Source: Paenarthrobacter ilicis
Lineage (GTDB): Bacteria > Actinomycetota > Actinomycetes > Actinomycetales > Micrococcaceae
Length of the DNA stretch: 64,000 bases
Assembly: GCF_016907545.1 (NCBI RefSeq)
Contig: NZ_JAFBCD010000001.1
Coordinates: 2,604,001 to 2,668,000, forward strand
Direction of reading: 5' to 3'
The notes under the pieces were generated by a model that did no database searches, had not been told where the DNA came from, and was given only the letters and a program-made list of their open reading frames with translations. Below, in pieces: positions 9,915 through 18,490 of the stretch. The position numbers and the translations under genes are program-made. Within the stretch, counting starts at the first letter, position 1; each line of letters starts with the position of its first letter.

Positions 9915-11116
9915 CCACACCGTTGTTGGAGAACCAGGCAGCAGAACCGGCCGCTGCGTCGCCATCCGGACCATCTACGGGCGTTGCGTTCAGAGCCTGG
10001 GCACGCAAGCGCATCGCCTGGATCGCGATCATTGGCCTGCTCCTTGGCTTCGTAGGCTACCTTGCCATCTCCGGTGCTTCCGGCGCAGCAGACAAACGCC
10101 CGTTGTCTGCCATAAACCCGGCTCCGGACGGGGCCATGGCAGCAGCCGAGGTCCTGGGACGGCACGGAGTTTCCGTCACGCCTACGGAGTCCTTCGGGGA
10201 CACCATGGATGCCCTGTCCGACGCTGACAACGCCACAGTGCTGTTGTACGATCCCCGCGGTTTGCTGGATGCCTCCCGGTTGAAGGAGCTGGCTGCGTCC
10301 ACCGACCATCTGGTGGTGGTGAAGCCGCGGCTCCGAACCCTCAATGGGCTTGACCGGAACTTCCGTCCCGGCGGTGTTGTTCCCGAGGCCATCGCCGTCC
10401 TTGAACCCCGCTGCACACAGCCTGATGCAGTCGCTGCCGGCAAAGTTGCTGCTCAAGGATCCGTGTATTGGGGTCCGCAAGTGTGTTACTCCCCCACCGC
10501 CAACGGTCCCGGCCTGGTGGCCGCCACCGGGGACGGCTCCGTGGTGGTCCTAGGCAGTACAGACCTGATGGACAACGAACACCTCGCGTCGGAGGGCAAC
10601 GCGGCCCTGACCCTGCGCACCCTGGGCCGTGATGCCAACCTCGTTTGGTATTTGCCGGGCCTGCAGGATGCCAGCACCACCGATAAAGTACCCACCTTGG
10701 CCGAACTGGCCCCGCGGTGGCTGGGTTTTGCCGGTCCCTGGCTGGGCCTGGTTTCCCTGCTGGCTATCGTGTGGCGGGGCCGGCGCTTGGGGCCCCTGGT
10801 TTTCGAACCCTTGCCGGTGGTGGTCAAAGCAGCCGAGACGGCAGAGGGCAGGGCACGCCTCTACCAGGATTCCCGGTCAATGGACCTGGCAGCCGACAAC
10901 CTGCGTGCAGGAACGCTGTGGCGCCTGGCCAGGCATTTCAACCTCGGCAGTGATGCCACCAGTGACTCAGTGGTGGCTGCGTGTGCGCAGCGCCTGGGAG
11001 TGCCCGCGGCAGAAGTACGCTTTGTCCTGATCGACACAAAACCCGACAACGAAGGCCAACTGGTTCAGTGGGCCCAGCAGATCGAACAGATGGAACAGGA
11101 GGCCACGGCGCAATGA
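9911..11116 (+). CDS. DUF4350 domain membrane protein
   Basis: 401 residues. TM1 (IAWIAIIGLLLGFVGYLAI) near residues 36-54, then the DUF4350 region (ADKRPLSAINPAPDGAMAAAEVLGRHGVSV), which resembles a GATase1-like fold, and a second TM (GPWLGLVSLLAIVW) at about residue 275 with a soluble tail (SRSMDLAADNLRAGTLWRLARHF). DUF4350 proteins accompany MoxR/DUF58 in actinobacteria. Start ATG overlaps the preceding stop; the stop overlaps the MoxR start (ATGA at 11113). It probably acts in the membrane complex served by the MoxR chaperone, but this is inferred from the operon only. Confidence 0.88.
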   Translation: MTTPLLENQAAEPAAASPSGPSTGVAFRAWARKRIAWIAIIGLLLGFVGYLAISGASGAADKRPLSAINPAPDGAMAAAEVLGRHGVSVTPTESFGDTMDALSDADNATVLLYDPRGLLDASRLKELAASTDHLVVVKPRLRTLNGLDRNFRPGGVVPEAIAVLEPRCTQPDAVAAGKVAAQGSVYWGPQVCYSPTANGPGLVAATGDGSVVVLGSTDLMDNEHLASEGNAALTLRTLGRDANLVWYLPGLQDASTTDKVPTLAELAPRWLGFAGPWLGLVSLLAIVWRGRRLGPLVFEPLPVVVKAAETAEGRARLYQDSRSMDLAADNLRAGTLWRLARHFNLGSDATSDSVVAACAQRLGVPAAEVRFVLIDTKPDNEGQLVQWAQQIEQMEQEATAQ

Positions 11117-12129
11117 GCAGCCAGCCGAACAGCATGACAGACAGCCAGAGCCACGAGGCAGAACAGCTGCACCACCAAGGAGACCCTGCCCGCCAGTCGT
11201 TGCTGAACGTCCGTGCCGAAGTTGGCAAAGCCGTGGTGGGTCAGGATGCGACAGTGACGGGGATGCTGATTGCGCTTCTCTGTGGCGGCCACGTCCTTCT
11301 GGAGGGAGTGCCCGGCGTCGCTAAAACGCTGCTTGTGCGTGCCTTGTCCAGATCGCTGAGCATGGATACCAAGAGGGTGCAGTTCACGCCGGACCTCATG
11401 CCCGGTGATGTGACGGGATCGCTGGTGTACGACTCGCACTCGGCCGAATTCACGTTCCGTGAGGGGCCGGTGTTTACCAACATCATGCTGGCCGACGAAA
11501 TCAACCGCACACCGCCCAAGACCCAGGCTTCGCTGCTTGAAGCCATGGAGGAACGGCAGGTTTCAGTGGATGGGGTATCGCGTCCATTGCCCTCACCGTT
11601 CATTGTGGCTGCGACGCAAAACCCGGTGGAGTACGAAGGCACCTATCCGTTGCCCGAAGCGCAGTTGGACCGGTTCTTGTTGAAGCTGACCATGCCGCTT
11701 CCCGGCAGGGCCGAGGAAATCGAGGTCATCCGACGGCACTCCGCAGGCTTTGACCCGCGGGACCTGGCAGGAGCAGGAGTCCGGCCCGTCGCCGGCGCCG
11801 TTGAACTGTCCGCCGCGCAAGCCGCCGTGGCCAACGTGTCCGTGGCACCGGAGGTCCTGGCCTACATTGTTGACGTGGTCCGTGCTACGCGGTCGGCCCC
11901 ATCATTCCAGCTTGGGGTCTCCCCGCGTGGAGCAACGGCGTTGCTCAACACCTCCAAGGCTTGGGCTTGGTTGTCCGGCCGTTCCTTCGTGACACCGGAC
12001 GACGTCAAAGCGCTCTCGCTGCCCTGCCTCCGTCACAGGGTGGGCCTCCGGCCGGAGGCCCAGATGGACGGCATCCAAGTGGACGACGTCCTGGGCAGCA
12101 TCCTGGCGTCCGTTCCGGTCCCGCGATGA
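11113..12129 (+). CDS. MoxR-family AAA+ ATPase
   Basis: 338 residues from ATG 11113 (ATGA overlap); a longer in-frame extension to 10981 lies inside the previous gene and is rejected. Walker A is GVPGVAKT, Walker B ADEINRTPPKTQASLLEAMEE, sensor 1 VAATQNPVE, arginine-finger region LDRFLLKL; a lid domain follows (RGATALLNTSKAWAWLSGRSFVTPDDV). MoxR ATPases act as chaperones for assembly or metal insertion of VWA-domain partners; here the likely partner is the DUF58 protein encoded next. Fits the family in length and motifs. Confidence 0.95.
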   Translation: MSSQPNSMTDSQSHEAEQLHHQGDPARQSLLNVRAEVGKAVVGQDATVTGMLIALLCGGHVLLEGVPGVAKTLLVRALSRSLSMDTKRVQFTPDLMPGDVTGSLVYDSHSAEFTFREGPVFTNIMLADEINRTPPKTQASLLEAMEERQVSVDGVSRPLPSPFIVAATQNPVEYEGTYPLPEAQLDRFLLKLTMPLPGRAEEIEVIRRHSAGFDPRDLAGAGVRPVAGAVELSAAQAAVANVSVAPEVLAYIVDVVRATRSAPSFQLGVSPRGATALLNTSKAWAWLSGRSFVTPDDVKALSLPCLRHRVGLRPEAQMDGIQVDDVLGSILASVPVPR

Positions 12130-12209
12130 GGACAACAACGTCCGACGCGTTGACGCAGATCATGCCGGCGCGGACTGTTTCCGCCCACAGCATGGACCAG
12201 GCGGCCTGA

Positions 12210-13502
12210 ATGGCCATCACCGGCCGTTTCGTCCTGCTGGCCCTGATGGGCTTGGTCCCGATTGTGCTGATGCCGGCATGGGTGACGGTCCTGGTGGTGA
12301 TCAGCGCCCTGGTCCTGGCGTTGGTTGTGGACGTGCTGATCGCGGCTTCTCCGGCAGCGCTGATTCTGGACAGGCAACAACCCGGCAATGTGACCCTGGA
12401 GTCCAGCGTGGATGCCGTGGTGACCATCACCAACCCCACAACCAGGACATTGCGCGGACGATTCCGCGACGCGTGGCAGCCCTCCGCGGGTGCCGCCAAT
12501 CCGGTGCAGTCCCAGGTGATCCCGTCCGGTGAACGCCGCCGCCTCATCGTGGGACTGCTTCCGCGCCGCAGGGGAGACCTCCATTCACCCCACGTCACCA
12601 TCCGGTCCTTGGGACCTCTGGGACTGGCCGGGAGGCAGCGAACACGGGAACTCCCCGGACGGGTGCGGGTGCTGCCGCCTTTCCACTCAAAGAAACACCT
12701 CCCCTCAAAGCTGCGCAAACTGAGGGAACTCGACGGCAAGGCCGCTGTGCAGATCCGGGGAGCCGGCACCGAATTCGATTCCCTCCGTGACTACGTGCGC
12801 GGTGATGACGTCAGGTCCATTGACTGGCGCGCCACTGCACGCCGGACCTCTGTGGTGGTCCGGACGTGGCGTCCGGAACGCGACCGGCGGGTCGTGGTGG
12901 TTTTGGACACCTCCAGGACCGCTGCGGCACGCATCGACGACGAGCCCCGCCTGGACACCGGCATTGAAGCCGCGCTGCTGCTGGCGGTTCTGGCCGAGCG
13001 CGGTGGAGACCGCGTGGACTTCCTCGCCTACGACCGCCGGCTGAGGGCCAGGGTGGAATCGGCGTCCAAGGGAAACCTGCTTGGCCAATTGGTCCAGGCC
13101 ATGGCCCCTTTGGAGGCTGAACTGATTGAACTGGACTGGCAGCAGATTCCCGCCCAAGTCCGGGCCGTCTCGGCGCACCGCTCGCTGGTGGTCCTTCTCA
13201 CGGCGCTCGACGGCGGTGCCCCCGAGGAAGGCCTGCTCCCCACCGTGGCGCACTTGTCCCGCCATCATGTGGTGGTTGTTGCCTCGGTGCGCGATCCTTT
13301 GCTGGCCCAGATGAAGGAACAACGCGGCACGGCCAGCCAAGTGTTCCGCGCTGCAGCAGCTGAACGGGCGCTGCTGGAACGGGCAGCAGTTACTGCCCAG
13401 TTGCGCCAACTTGGCGCGGAAGTGGTGGATGCCGAACCGCTGGATGTTCCACCCCGGCTCGCCGACACTTATATTCGTCTCAAGGCCGCCGGCCGGCTCT
13501 AG
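12210..13502 (+). CDS. DUF58 (VWA-like) protein
   Basis: 430 residues. Two N-terminal hydrophobic segments (VLLALMGLVPIVLMPAW, VTVLVVISALVLALVVDVLIA) anchor it. The DUF58 signature GDDVRSIDWRATAR is at about residues 195-210, followed by a VWA-like region (RRVVVVLDTSRTA...GIEAALLLAVL). DUF58 is the usual MoxR partner. Oddity: the same frame is open from ATG 12126, which overlaps the moxR stop, but it meets TGA at 12207-12209, directly followed by the ATG used here. The start at 12210 has only a weak AGGCGGC site, so coupling to the upstream mini-frame is possible. Confidence 0.92.
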   Translation: MAITGRFVLLALMGLVPIVLMPAWVTVLVVISALVLALVVDVLIAASPAALILDRQQPGNVTLESSVDAVVTITNPTTRTLRGRFRDAWQPSAGAANPVQSQVIPSGERRRLIVGLLPRRRGDLHSPHVTIRSLGPLGLAGRQRTRELPGRVRVLPPFHSKKHLPSKLRKLRELDGKAAVQIRGAGTEFDSLRDYVRGDDVRSIDWRATARRTSVVVRTWRPERDRRVVVVLDTSRTAAARIDDEPRLDTGIEAALLLAVLAERGGDRVDFLAYDRRLRARVESASKGNLLGQLVQAMAPLEAELIELDWQQIPAQVRAVSAHRSLVVLLTALDGGAPEEGLLPTVAHLSRHHVVVVASVRDPLLAQMKEQRGTASQVFRAAAAERALLERAAVTAQLRQLGAEVVDAEPLDVPPRLADTYIRLKAAGRL

Positions 13503-13513
13503 AAGGAGAACCC

Positions 13514-14242
13514 ATGACTGCCCCCATCTACCAACGTGCCCTCGGTGACGACTTTGGGAAACTGATGCCCGAGCTGCAGGAATACTTTTCCCTGGCAGAG
13601 GGCTCCGGTTTCTACGGGATCGGCCAAGGGGTCTTTGATGTCGTGGGCTGTCGTCAAGCGTGGTTGAGGCCACTCCTGGCCCTGACCGGGAGCGAAGAAG
13701 CTTTTTTCCCTGAGTACGGCGAGGGTATCCCCTTCCGCATTGAGAACCACGCCCATGTGGACCCCTTCGGCCGCCCTGCCCTTACAGCGCGGCGGGAGAT
13801 CCGTTTTCCTTCCGGAACCCGGCTTTTCCATGACACCACCAGCGCGGTTCCGGCCACGGCCGGCAGTAACGGACACCACGGGGCGGATTCCCGTTTGGTT
13901 GACCACGTGGGGCGTTACCGGAGGATGGTCACGGACTTGGACGTCAGTGTCACTTCCGTCGGTCATCTCCGCGGAGTGTCCAAGGCCAGCAGGCTTTTCC
14001 TGGGCCCGCTCCGCATCCCGCTGCCCGCCGCCCTTGATGCCCGGGCCTACGCCGAACAGTGGTGGGACAGTACCGAGGGCAAACACCGCATCCAAGTGAA
14101 GGTCATCCAGCCGCAGATCGGTGTGGTACTGGTGTATGCCGGCCGCTTCGACTACCGCCTGGCGCCCTACCTGCCGGGCACCGCCCCCGGAACGTCCCTT
14201 CCCCGCTACGCTGAGCCGGATCGCTGGGAAGAACGCATTTAG
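13514..14242 (+). CDS. DUF4166 domain protein
   Basis: 242 residues. ATG 13514 is preceded by AGAAGGAG. Sequence resembles DUF4166 proteins: IYQRALGDDFGKLMPELQEYFSL near the N-terminus, EYGEGIPFRIENHAHVDPFGRPALTARREIRF in the middle and a C-terminal VKVIQPQIGVVLVYAGRFDYR. No membrane segments and no recognised catalytic motif. Eleven bases after the DUF58 gene, so likely the last gene of that operon, though its connection to the MoxR module is only positional. Its stop overlaps the convergent MetE-like gene by four bases. Confidence 0.8.
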   Translation: MTAPIYQRALGDDFGKLMPELQEYFSLAEGSGFYGIGQGVFDVVGCRQAWLRPLLALTGSEEAFFPEYGEGIPFRIENHAHVDPFGRPALTARREIRFPSGTRLFHDTTSAVPATAGSNGHHGADSRLVDHVGRYRRMVTDLDVSVTSVGHLRGVSKASRLFLGPLRIPLPAALDARAYAEQWWDSTEGKHRIQVKVIQPQIGVVLVYAGRFDYRLAPYLPGTAPGTSLPRYAEPDRWEERI

Positions 14243-15273
14243 CCATGGGTCAGTTGGTCCAAAGCATCGGCCACATGGGTGAGCTTGGTCAGGACGTCCT
14301 TGGCCGACGAGGGCGTGAAGTGTTCCAACCCGGTGGAAGGGGTCACCCGGAGACCGGCCAGCTGCGATGCCGGCAGGCCAAGTTGGCGCCACGGAGTCCA
14401 CAGGGATTCCACAATCTCCGACGTCCGCGGAAAGTCTGCCCGGGCATCGCGGGTATCCAGGGCTCCCGCCCACACGCGTTTGCCGGCTTCCACAGCGGAG
14501 GCAAGTTGTTCCCACTGGCGGCTGGTCAATGCCTTCAGGGGAACTGCGACTCCGTCCGCTCCTGCATCGATGATCCTGCCGATGGGTGCTTCGACTTCAG
14601 GCACCGAGACCACCACTTCGACGGCGCCGGCAGCCTTGAGCGACTCAATCACCAAGCGCCAGGCACCGGTCACCTCGTCACCCGGAACGGACCTCAGCGT
14701 GCGGTAGCCGCTCGCCGTGGGGATGGCTCCAGCCATGATGGCCGCGACGTCGGGTTCGTCCACTTGCACCACAATTCCGGCGCCGGGAACGGCTGAGGAA
14801 ACACGCTTGAGGTAATCGCCCATGCCCGCGGCCAGGGACTCCGCGATGTCGCGTCGAGCACCGTAGTCCAACAGCGCACGTTCCCCGCTGTGCAGGTACA
14901 GGCTCCCTGCCAGGCTCAGGGGCCCCAGCAAGTGGATCTTGATCTCCCGGGCAGAAACGTCCTCAGCGCCCGCAATATCGGCCAGGATGTTGATGTCTGT
15001 TGCCATTGCCGACCGCGCCCGTTGCGAATCCCGGCCGGGGTTGTCCACCAGTCGCCAGCCGTGCGGCTGGACATCGAGTGCCAGTTCAACCAACAAGGAC
15101 CCGGTCCGACCCACCGCGTCAGCACCCACCCCGCGTGCCGGAAGCGAGGGAAGGAACGGCAAATGGGGATCGCCAAGTTCTCCGCGGATAATCCGGGTGG
15201 CCTCGGCAGGATCGCTGCCGGGCCAGGGCCCCAAAGCTGTTGCGCTGGCCCGCACGTTTGTCACCGCCCCCAC
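14239..15273 (-). CDS. MetE C-terminal-like protein (cobalamin-independent methionine synthase superfamily)
   Basis: 344 residues, about half of full MetE (about 750), so it corresponds only to the catalytic barrel half. Visible landmarks: GPWPGSDPAEATRIIRGELG, the barrel stretch KIHLLGPLSLAGSLY, VVQVDEPDVAAI (the usual V-D-E-P/E segment) and late RVTPSTGLEHF. In MetE the zinc ligands are His, two Cys and Glu; I see no Cys in this protein, so a classic thiol-zinc methyltransferase activity is doubtful. Such half-MetE proteins are common in actinobacteria. It is adjacent to chorismate mutase with 3-bp spacing, probably co-transcribed. Confidence 0.75.
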   Translation of the reverse strand: MGAVTNVRASATALGPWPGSDPAEATRIIRGELGDPHLPFLPSLPARGVGADAVGRTGSLLVELALDVQPHGWRLVDNPGRDSQRARSAMATDINILADIAGAEDVSAREIKIHLLGPLSLAGSLYLHSGERALLDYGARRDIAESLAAGMGDYLKRVSSAVPGAGIVVQVDEPDVAAIMAGAIPTASGYRTLRSVPGDEVTGAWRLVIESLKAAGAVEVVVSVPEVEAPIGRIIDAGADGVAVPLKALTSRQWEQLASAVEAGKRVWAGALDTRDARADFPRTSEIVESLWTPWRQLGLPASQLAGLRVTPSTGLEHFTPSSAKDVLTKLTHVADALDQLTHG

Positions 15274-15275
15274 AG

Positions 15276-15665
15276 TTACGCCTGTCGGCTGGAGATCTGG
15301 TGGTCCTCAGCAATGGCCTCATGGTGGCGGATGACTTCACTGATGATGAAATTCAAGAACTTTTCCGCGAAGGCCGGATCCAGGTGGGCGTCCTCGGCGA
15401 GGCGGCGCAGGCGGGCAATCTGGGCGGCTTCCCGCCCCGGATCTCCGGCCGGCAGCTGATGGGTGGCTTTCAGGACGCCGACTTTTTGTGTGGCCTTGAA
15501 TCGTTCAGCGAGCAGGAAAACCAAGGTGGCATCGATGTTGTCGATGCTTGAGCGGATGGACAACAGCTCATCCATGATGGAGCGGTCCACGTGGCCGGCA
15601 AGTGAACTCGCTGCCGGGTTGAAGGAATCTGCGTCATCCGGAAGGGCAATGTTGTGCTCGGTCAT
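15276..15665 (-). CDS. Chorismate mutase (AroQ type)
   Basis: 129 residues from ATG 15665; the frame is open to 15776 but that extension runs over the terminator hairpin at 15741-15769. It converts chorismate to prephenate for Phe/Tyr synthesis. The all-alpha AroQ pattern is visible: ELLSIRSSIDNIDATLVFLLAERFKATQKVGVLKA, then RLRRLAEDAHLDPAFAEKFLNFIISEVIRHHEAI, with active-site Arg (R in IRSSID), Lys (KVGVLK) and acidic/amide residues expected for the family. Mono-functional, without prephenate dehydratase/dehydrogenase domains. Overlap with the MetE-like gene suggests one transcript. Confidence 0.9.
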   Translation of the reverse strand: MTEHNIALPDDADSFNPAASSLAGHVDRSIMDELLSIRSSIDNIDATLVFLLAERFKATQKVGVLKATHQLPAGDPGREAAQIARLRRLAEDAHLDPAFAEKFLNFIISEVIRHHEAIAEDHQISSRQA

Positions 15666-15733
15666 GAACCCCAGTCTATGGTGTGGGACGCTACCGTTGC
15701 CGGTGTTACCTTCTGCGGGGACGCAACGGAGAA

Positions 15734-15769
15734 GCAAGAAGGCACGCCCTCCGGAGTGGAGGACGTGCC
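15734..15769 (-). terminator. Hairpin after the peptide ABC operon
   Basis: GGCACG-C-CCTCC pairs with GGAGG-A-CGTGCC around a GGAGT loop (15741-15769), 16 bp past the stop of the fused ATPase gene; on the minus strand it is followed by TTCTTGC. A terminator is likely, although the T-run is short. Confidence 0.6.
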
Positions 15770-15784
15770 TGGTCAATATCTTGC

Positions 15785-17488
15785 CTAGCCGCCAAGCAAC
15801 GCGCGGTGGGCATCCCGCCGTCGTGCTTGTTCCCCGGGATCGGGAACGGGCAGGGAGGCGATGAGCCTCTTGGTGTAGTCGTGCTGGGGCGAGCCCATCA
15901 CTTGGTTGCCTATCCCCTGCTCCACCAGACGGCCTTTGTACAGGACCCCCACCCAGTGGGACAACATGTCCACTACCGCGAGGTCATGGCTGATGAATAG
16001 AGCGGCAAAGCCGAACTCCTCCTGAATGTCCTTGAACAGTTCCAGCACCTTCGCCTGGACGGAAACGTCCAGGGCCGACGTTGGCTCGTCGGCAATCAGA
16101 AGCCGCGGGCTCAACGCCAGCGATCTGGCCAGGGAGGCCCGCTGGCGCTGGCCACCGGAGAGCTCGTGCGGGTAGCGCTGGGCATACGACGCCGGCAGCT
16201 GGACTGACTCGAGCAGCTCGCCCACCTTCTTCCGTACCTCCGCCGGACCCGGCTTGGTGTGGATGATCAACGGCTCTGCGACACACTCTCCGATGGTCAG
16301 GTGCGGGTTGAAGGATGCCGCCGGGTCCTGGAAGACGAAGCCGATGTCCTTGCGCAAAGGCCTGAAGCTGCGCTCTTTGAAGTCCAACATCTCGTAGCCC
16401 AGAACCTTCAGGCTTCCGCCAGTGGTCCGGGTCAGTCCAGCGATGGCCCGGCCGATGGTGGACTTGCCTGAACCCGACTCCCCCACCAGCCCGAAGACTT
16501 CATTCTCGGACACCGTAAAGCTGACGTCATCCACGGCCTTGAATCCGCCGCGGCCAAACCTCCCGGGATATTCAATGGTCAGGTTCTTGGCTTCCACCAG
16601 GACCCGGCCCTCCTGGTGCATGCGGCTCCGGGCTCCTTCGGATGCTGAATGGCGGCCCAAGTGCGGTACCGCGGCCAGGAGGTCGCGGGTGTACTGCTGC
16701 CGCGGCTCGGCGAAGAGTTTGCGGGAGGACGCTTCCTCCACAACATCGCCCTGGTACATGACCACCACGCGGTCGGCCAAGTCCGCCACCACGCCCATGT
16801 TGTGGGTGATGAGCACAATCGAGGTGCCGTAGTTGTCCCGCAGGTCCCGGAGGAGCTGGAGTATTTCGGCCTGGACGGTGACGTCAAGTGCCGTGGTGGG
16901 CTCGTCCGCCACGATCAGGCCGGGCTCGAGCGCCAGGGCAGCAGCGATGACCACCCGCTGTTTCTGTCCGCCGGAGAACTGGTGCGGGTAGTAGTTGACC
17001 CGGGTTTCAGGGTCCGGAATGCCCACCTTGCGAAGAGCTTCAACTGCACGTTTTTTGGCTTCCTTGGCCGACACCCTGTGGCCGTCGGTTGCGTGCGCCC
17101 GGATGCCCTCAGCGATTTGCCAGCCCACGGTGAATACAGGGTTGAGCGCTGTTGACGGTTCCTGGAACACCATGGCAACATCACGGCCGCGGATCTTGCG
17201 GAGGGTGGATTTGCTGACGCTGATCACATTGTTGCCGTTGATCACCACGGCCCCGGAACTGATGGCCGTTTCGGGAAGCAGCCCCAGGATGGTTTTTGCC
17301 GTAACGGTCTTGCCTGAGCCCGACTCCCCTACGATTGCCACTACTTCGCCGGGTTTCACTTCAAGGCTGACGTCCTTGACGGCGTGGACGTCCCCGCCAT
17401 CAGTGGCGAAGGTGACTTGGAGCTGGTCGATGGTCAGGACCGGCTCAACAACTGCAGCGTGGTCCGGTGTGTGTCCGATGGTGGTCAT
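15785..17488 (-). CDS. Peptide ABC transporter, fused double ATP-binding protein (DppD-DppF type)
   Basis: 567 residues from ATG 17488, which overlaps the permease stop (ATGA). Two complete nucleotide-binding domains in tandem: Walker A GESGSGKT (first) and GESGSGKS (second), signatures FSGGQKQR and LSGGQRQR, Walker [13 protein letters not shown] and [12 protein letters not shown], each ending in an oligopeptide-transporter C-terminal segment ([28 protein letters not shown]). In enteric bacteria these are two proteins (DppD and DppF); the fusion is common in actinobacteria. It energises uptake of peptides or similar solutes through the two permeases encoded upstream. Confidence 0.94.
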   Translation of the reverse strand: MTTIGHTPDHAAVVEPVLTIDQLQVTFATDGGDVHAVKDVSLEVKPGEVVAIVGESGSGKTVTAKTILGLLPETAISSGAVVINGNNVISVSKSTLRKIRGRDVAMVFQEPSTALNPVFTVGWQIAEGIRAHATDGHRVSAKEAKKRAVEALRKVGIPDPETRVNYYPHQFSGGQKQRVVIAAALALEPGLIVADEPTTALDVTVQAEILQLLRDLRDNYGTSIVLITHNMGVVADLADRVVVMYQGDVVEEASSRKLFAEPRQQYTRDLLAAVPHLGRHSASEGARSRMHQEGRVLVEAKNLTIEYPGRFGRGGFKAVDDVSFTVSENEVFGLVGESGSGKSTIGRAIAGLTRTTGGSLKVLGYEMLDFKERSFRPLRKDIGFVFQDPAASFNPHLTIGECVAEPLIIHTKPGPAEVRKKVGELLESVQLPASYAQRYPHELSGGQRQRASLARSLALSPRLLIADEPTSALDVSVQAKVLELFKDIQEEFGFAALFISHDLAVVDMLSHWVGVLYKGRLVEQGIGNQVMGSPQHDYTKRLIASLPVPDPGEQARRRDAHRALLGG

Positions 17489-18489
17489 GGCTTTCCTGCC
17501 TCTGCCGGGGCGGACGGCGTTCCTGGTGCAGGCTTGGCCGGTGGTGCTCCGGCCCGTTTGCGTCCGCGGATACGGGGGTCGTTGAGATCGTTGATGCTCT
17601 CCCCCACCAGGGTCAACCCCAGGACGGTGAGGACGATTGCGATGCCCGGGAAGACTCCTGTCCACCAAATACCGGAGGACGTATCGGCCAGCGCTTTGTT
17701 GAGGTCGAAGCCCCACTCGGCTGCGGAGGTGGGTTCAATACCAAATCCCAGGAAGCCCAGTCCGGCCAGGGTCAGGATCGCCTCGGAGGCGTTCAACGTG
17801 AACATGAGGGGAAGGGTCCTGGTGGCGTTCTTGAAGATGTGCCGGCTGATGATGCGGATACTTGACGCACCGAGCACCTTTGCGGACTCAACGAAAGGCT
17901 CAGCCTTCAGCCGGATGGTCTCGGCGCGGATCACCCGGAAATACTGGGGCACAAAGACCACCGTGATGGAGAAGGCGCAGGAGAAGATTCCGCCCCAGAA
18001 ACTGGATTGCCCGCGGCTGATCACAATCGAGATCACGATCGCCAGGAGCAGGGTGGGGAAAGCGTAGATGGCATCGGCGATGACCACCAGGATCCGGTCC
18101 AGCCATCCACCGAAGTAGCCGCTCAGAAGCCCCAGTGCCACACCCAGGAACAGGGACATGGCCACCGAAACAACAATCACAGTCACGGCGGTTTGTGAGC
18201 CCCAGATCACCCGGGACAACACGTCGTAGCCACCAACAGTGGTTCCCAGCAGGTGTTTTCCGCCCGGAGCTGCCTGTGTGGGGAAGGAACCGGATGCGTC
18301 GCTGAGTTGCGAGTATCCATAGGGGGCAAGGAGCGGGGCAAAAATACTGGTGAGGATGAACAGCCCGCTCAGGACCACCCCCACAATCAACATCCCGCGC
18401 TGGAGTCCCACGCTCTTCCTGAGGTGGGAAACCACGGGGATCCTGGACAGGAGCGGCTGCCGCGGTGGTGTCAGTGTTGGAGTGGTCAT
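17485..18489 (-). CDS. Peptide ABC transporter permease (DppC type)
   Basis: 334 residues. N-terminal TM (MLIVGVVLSGLFILTSIFAPLLAPYG) is characteristic of DppC/OppC, followed by a large outside loop and five more TMs. The EAA-type loop reads FVESAKVLGASSIRIISRHIFKN, the contact site for the ATPase. Lies 1 bp after the DppB-type gene stop and overlaps the ATPase gene. The C-terminal tail is Ala/Pro-rich ([21 protein letters not shown] region), longer than needed for the fold. Confidence 0.94.
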   Translation of the reverse strand: MTTPTLTPPRQPLLSRIPVVSHLRKSVGLQRGMLIVGVVLSGLFILTSIFAPLLAPYGYSQLSDASGSFPTQAAPGGKHLLGTTVGGYDVLSRVIWGSQTAVTVIVVSVAMSLFLGVALGLLSGYFGGWLDRILVVIADAIYAFPTLLLAIVISIVISRGQSSFWGGIFSCAFSITVVFVPQYFRVIRAETIRLKAEPFVESAKVLGASSIRIISRHIFKNATRTLPLMFTLNASEAILTLAGLGFLGFGIEPTSAAEWGFDLNKALADTSSGIWWTGVFPGIAIVLTVLGLTLVGESINDLNDPRIRGRKRAGAPPAKPAPGTPSAPAEAGKP

Positions 18490-18490
18490 G

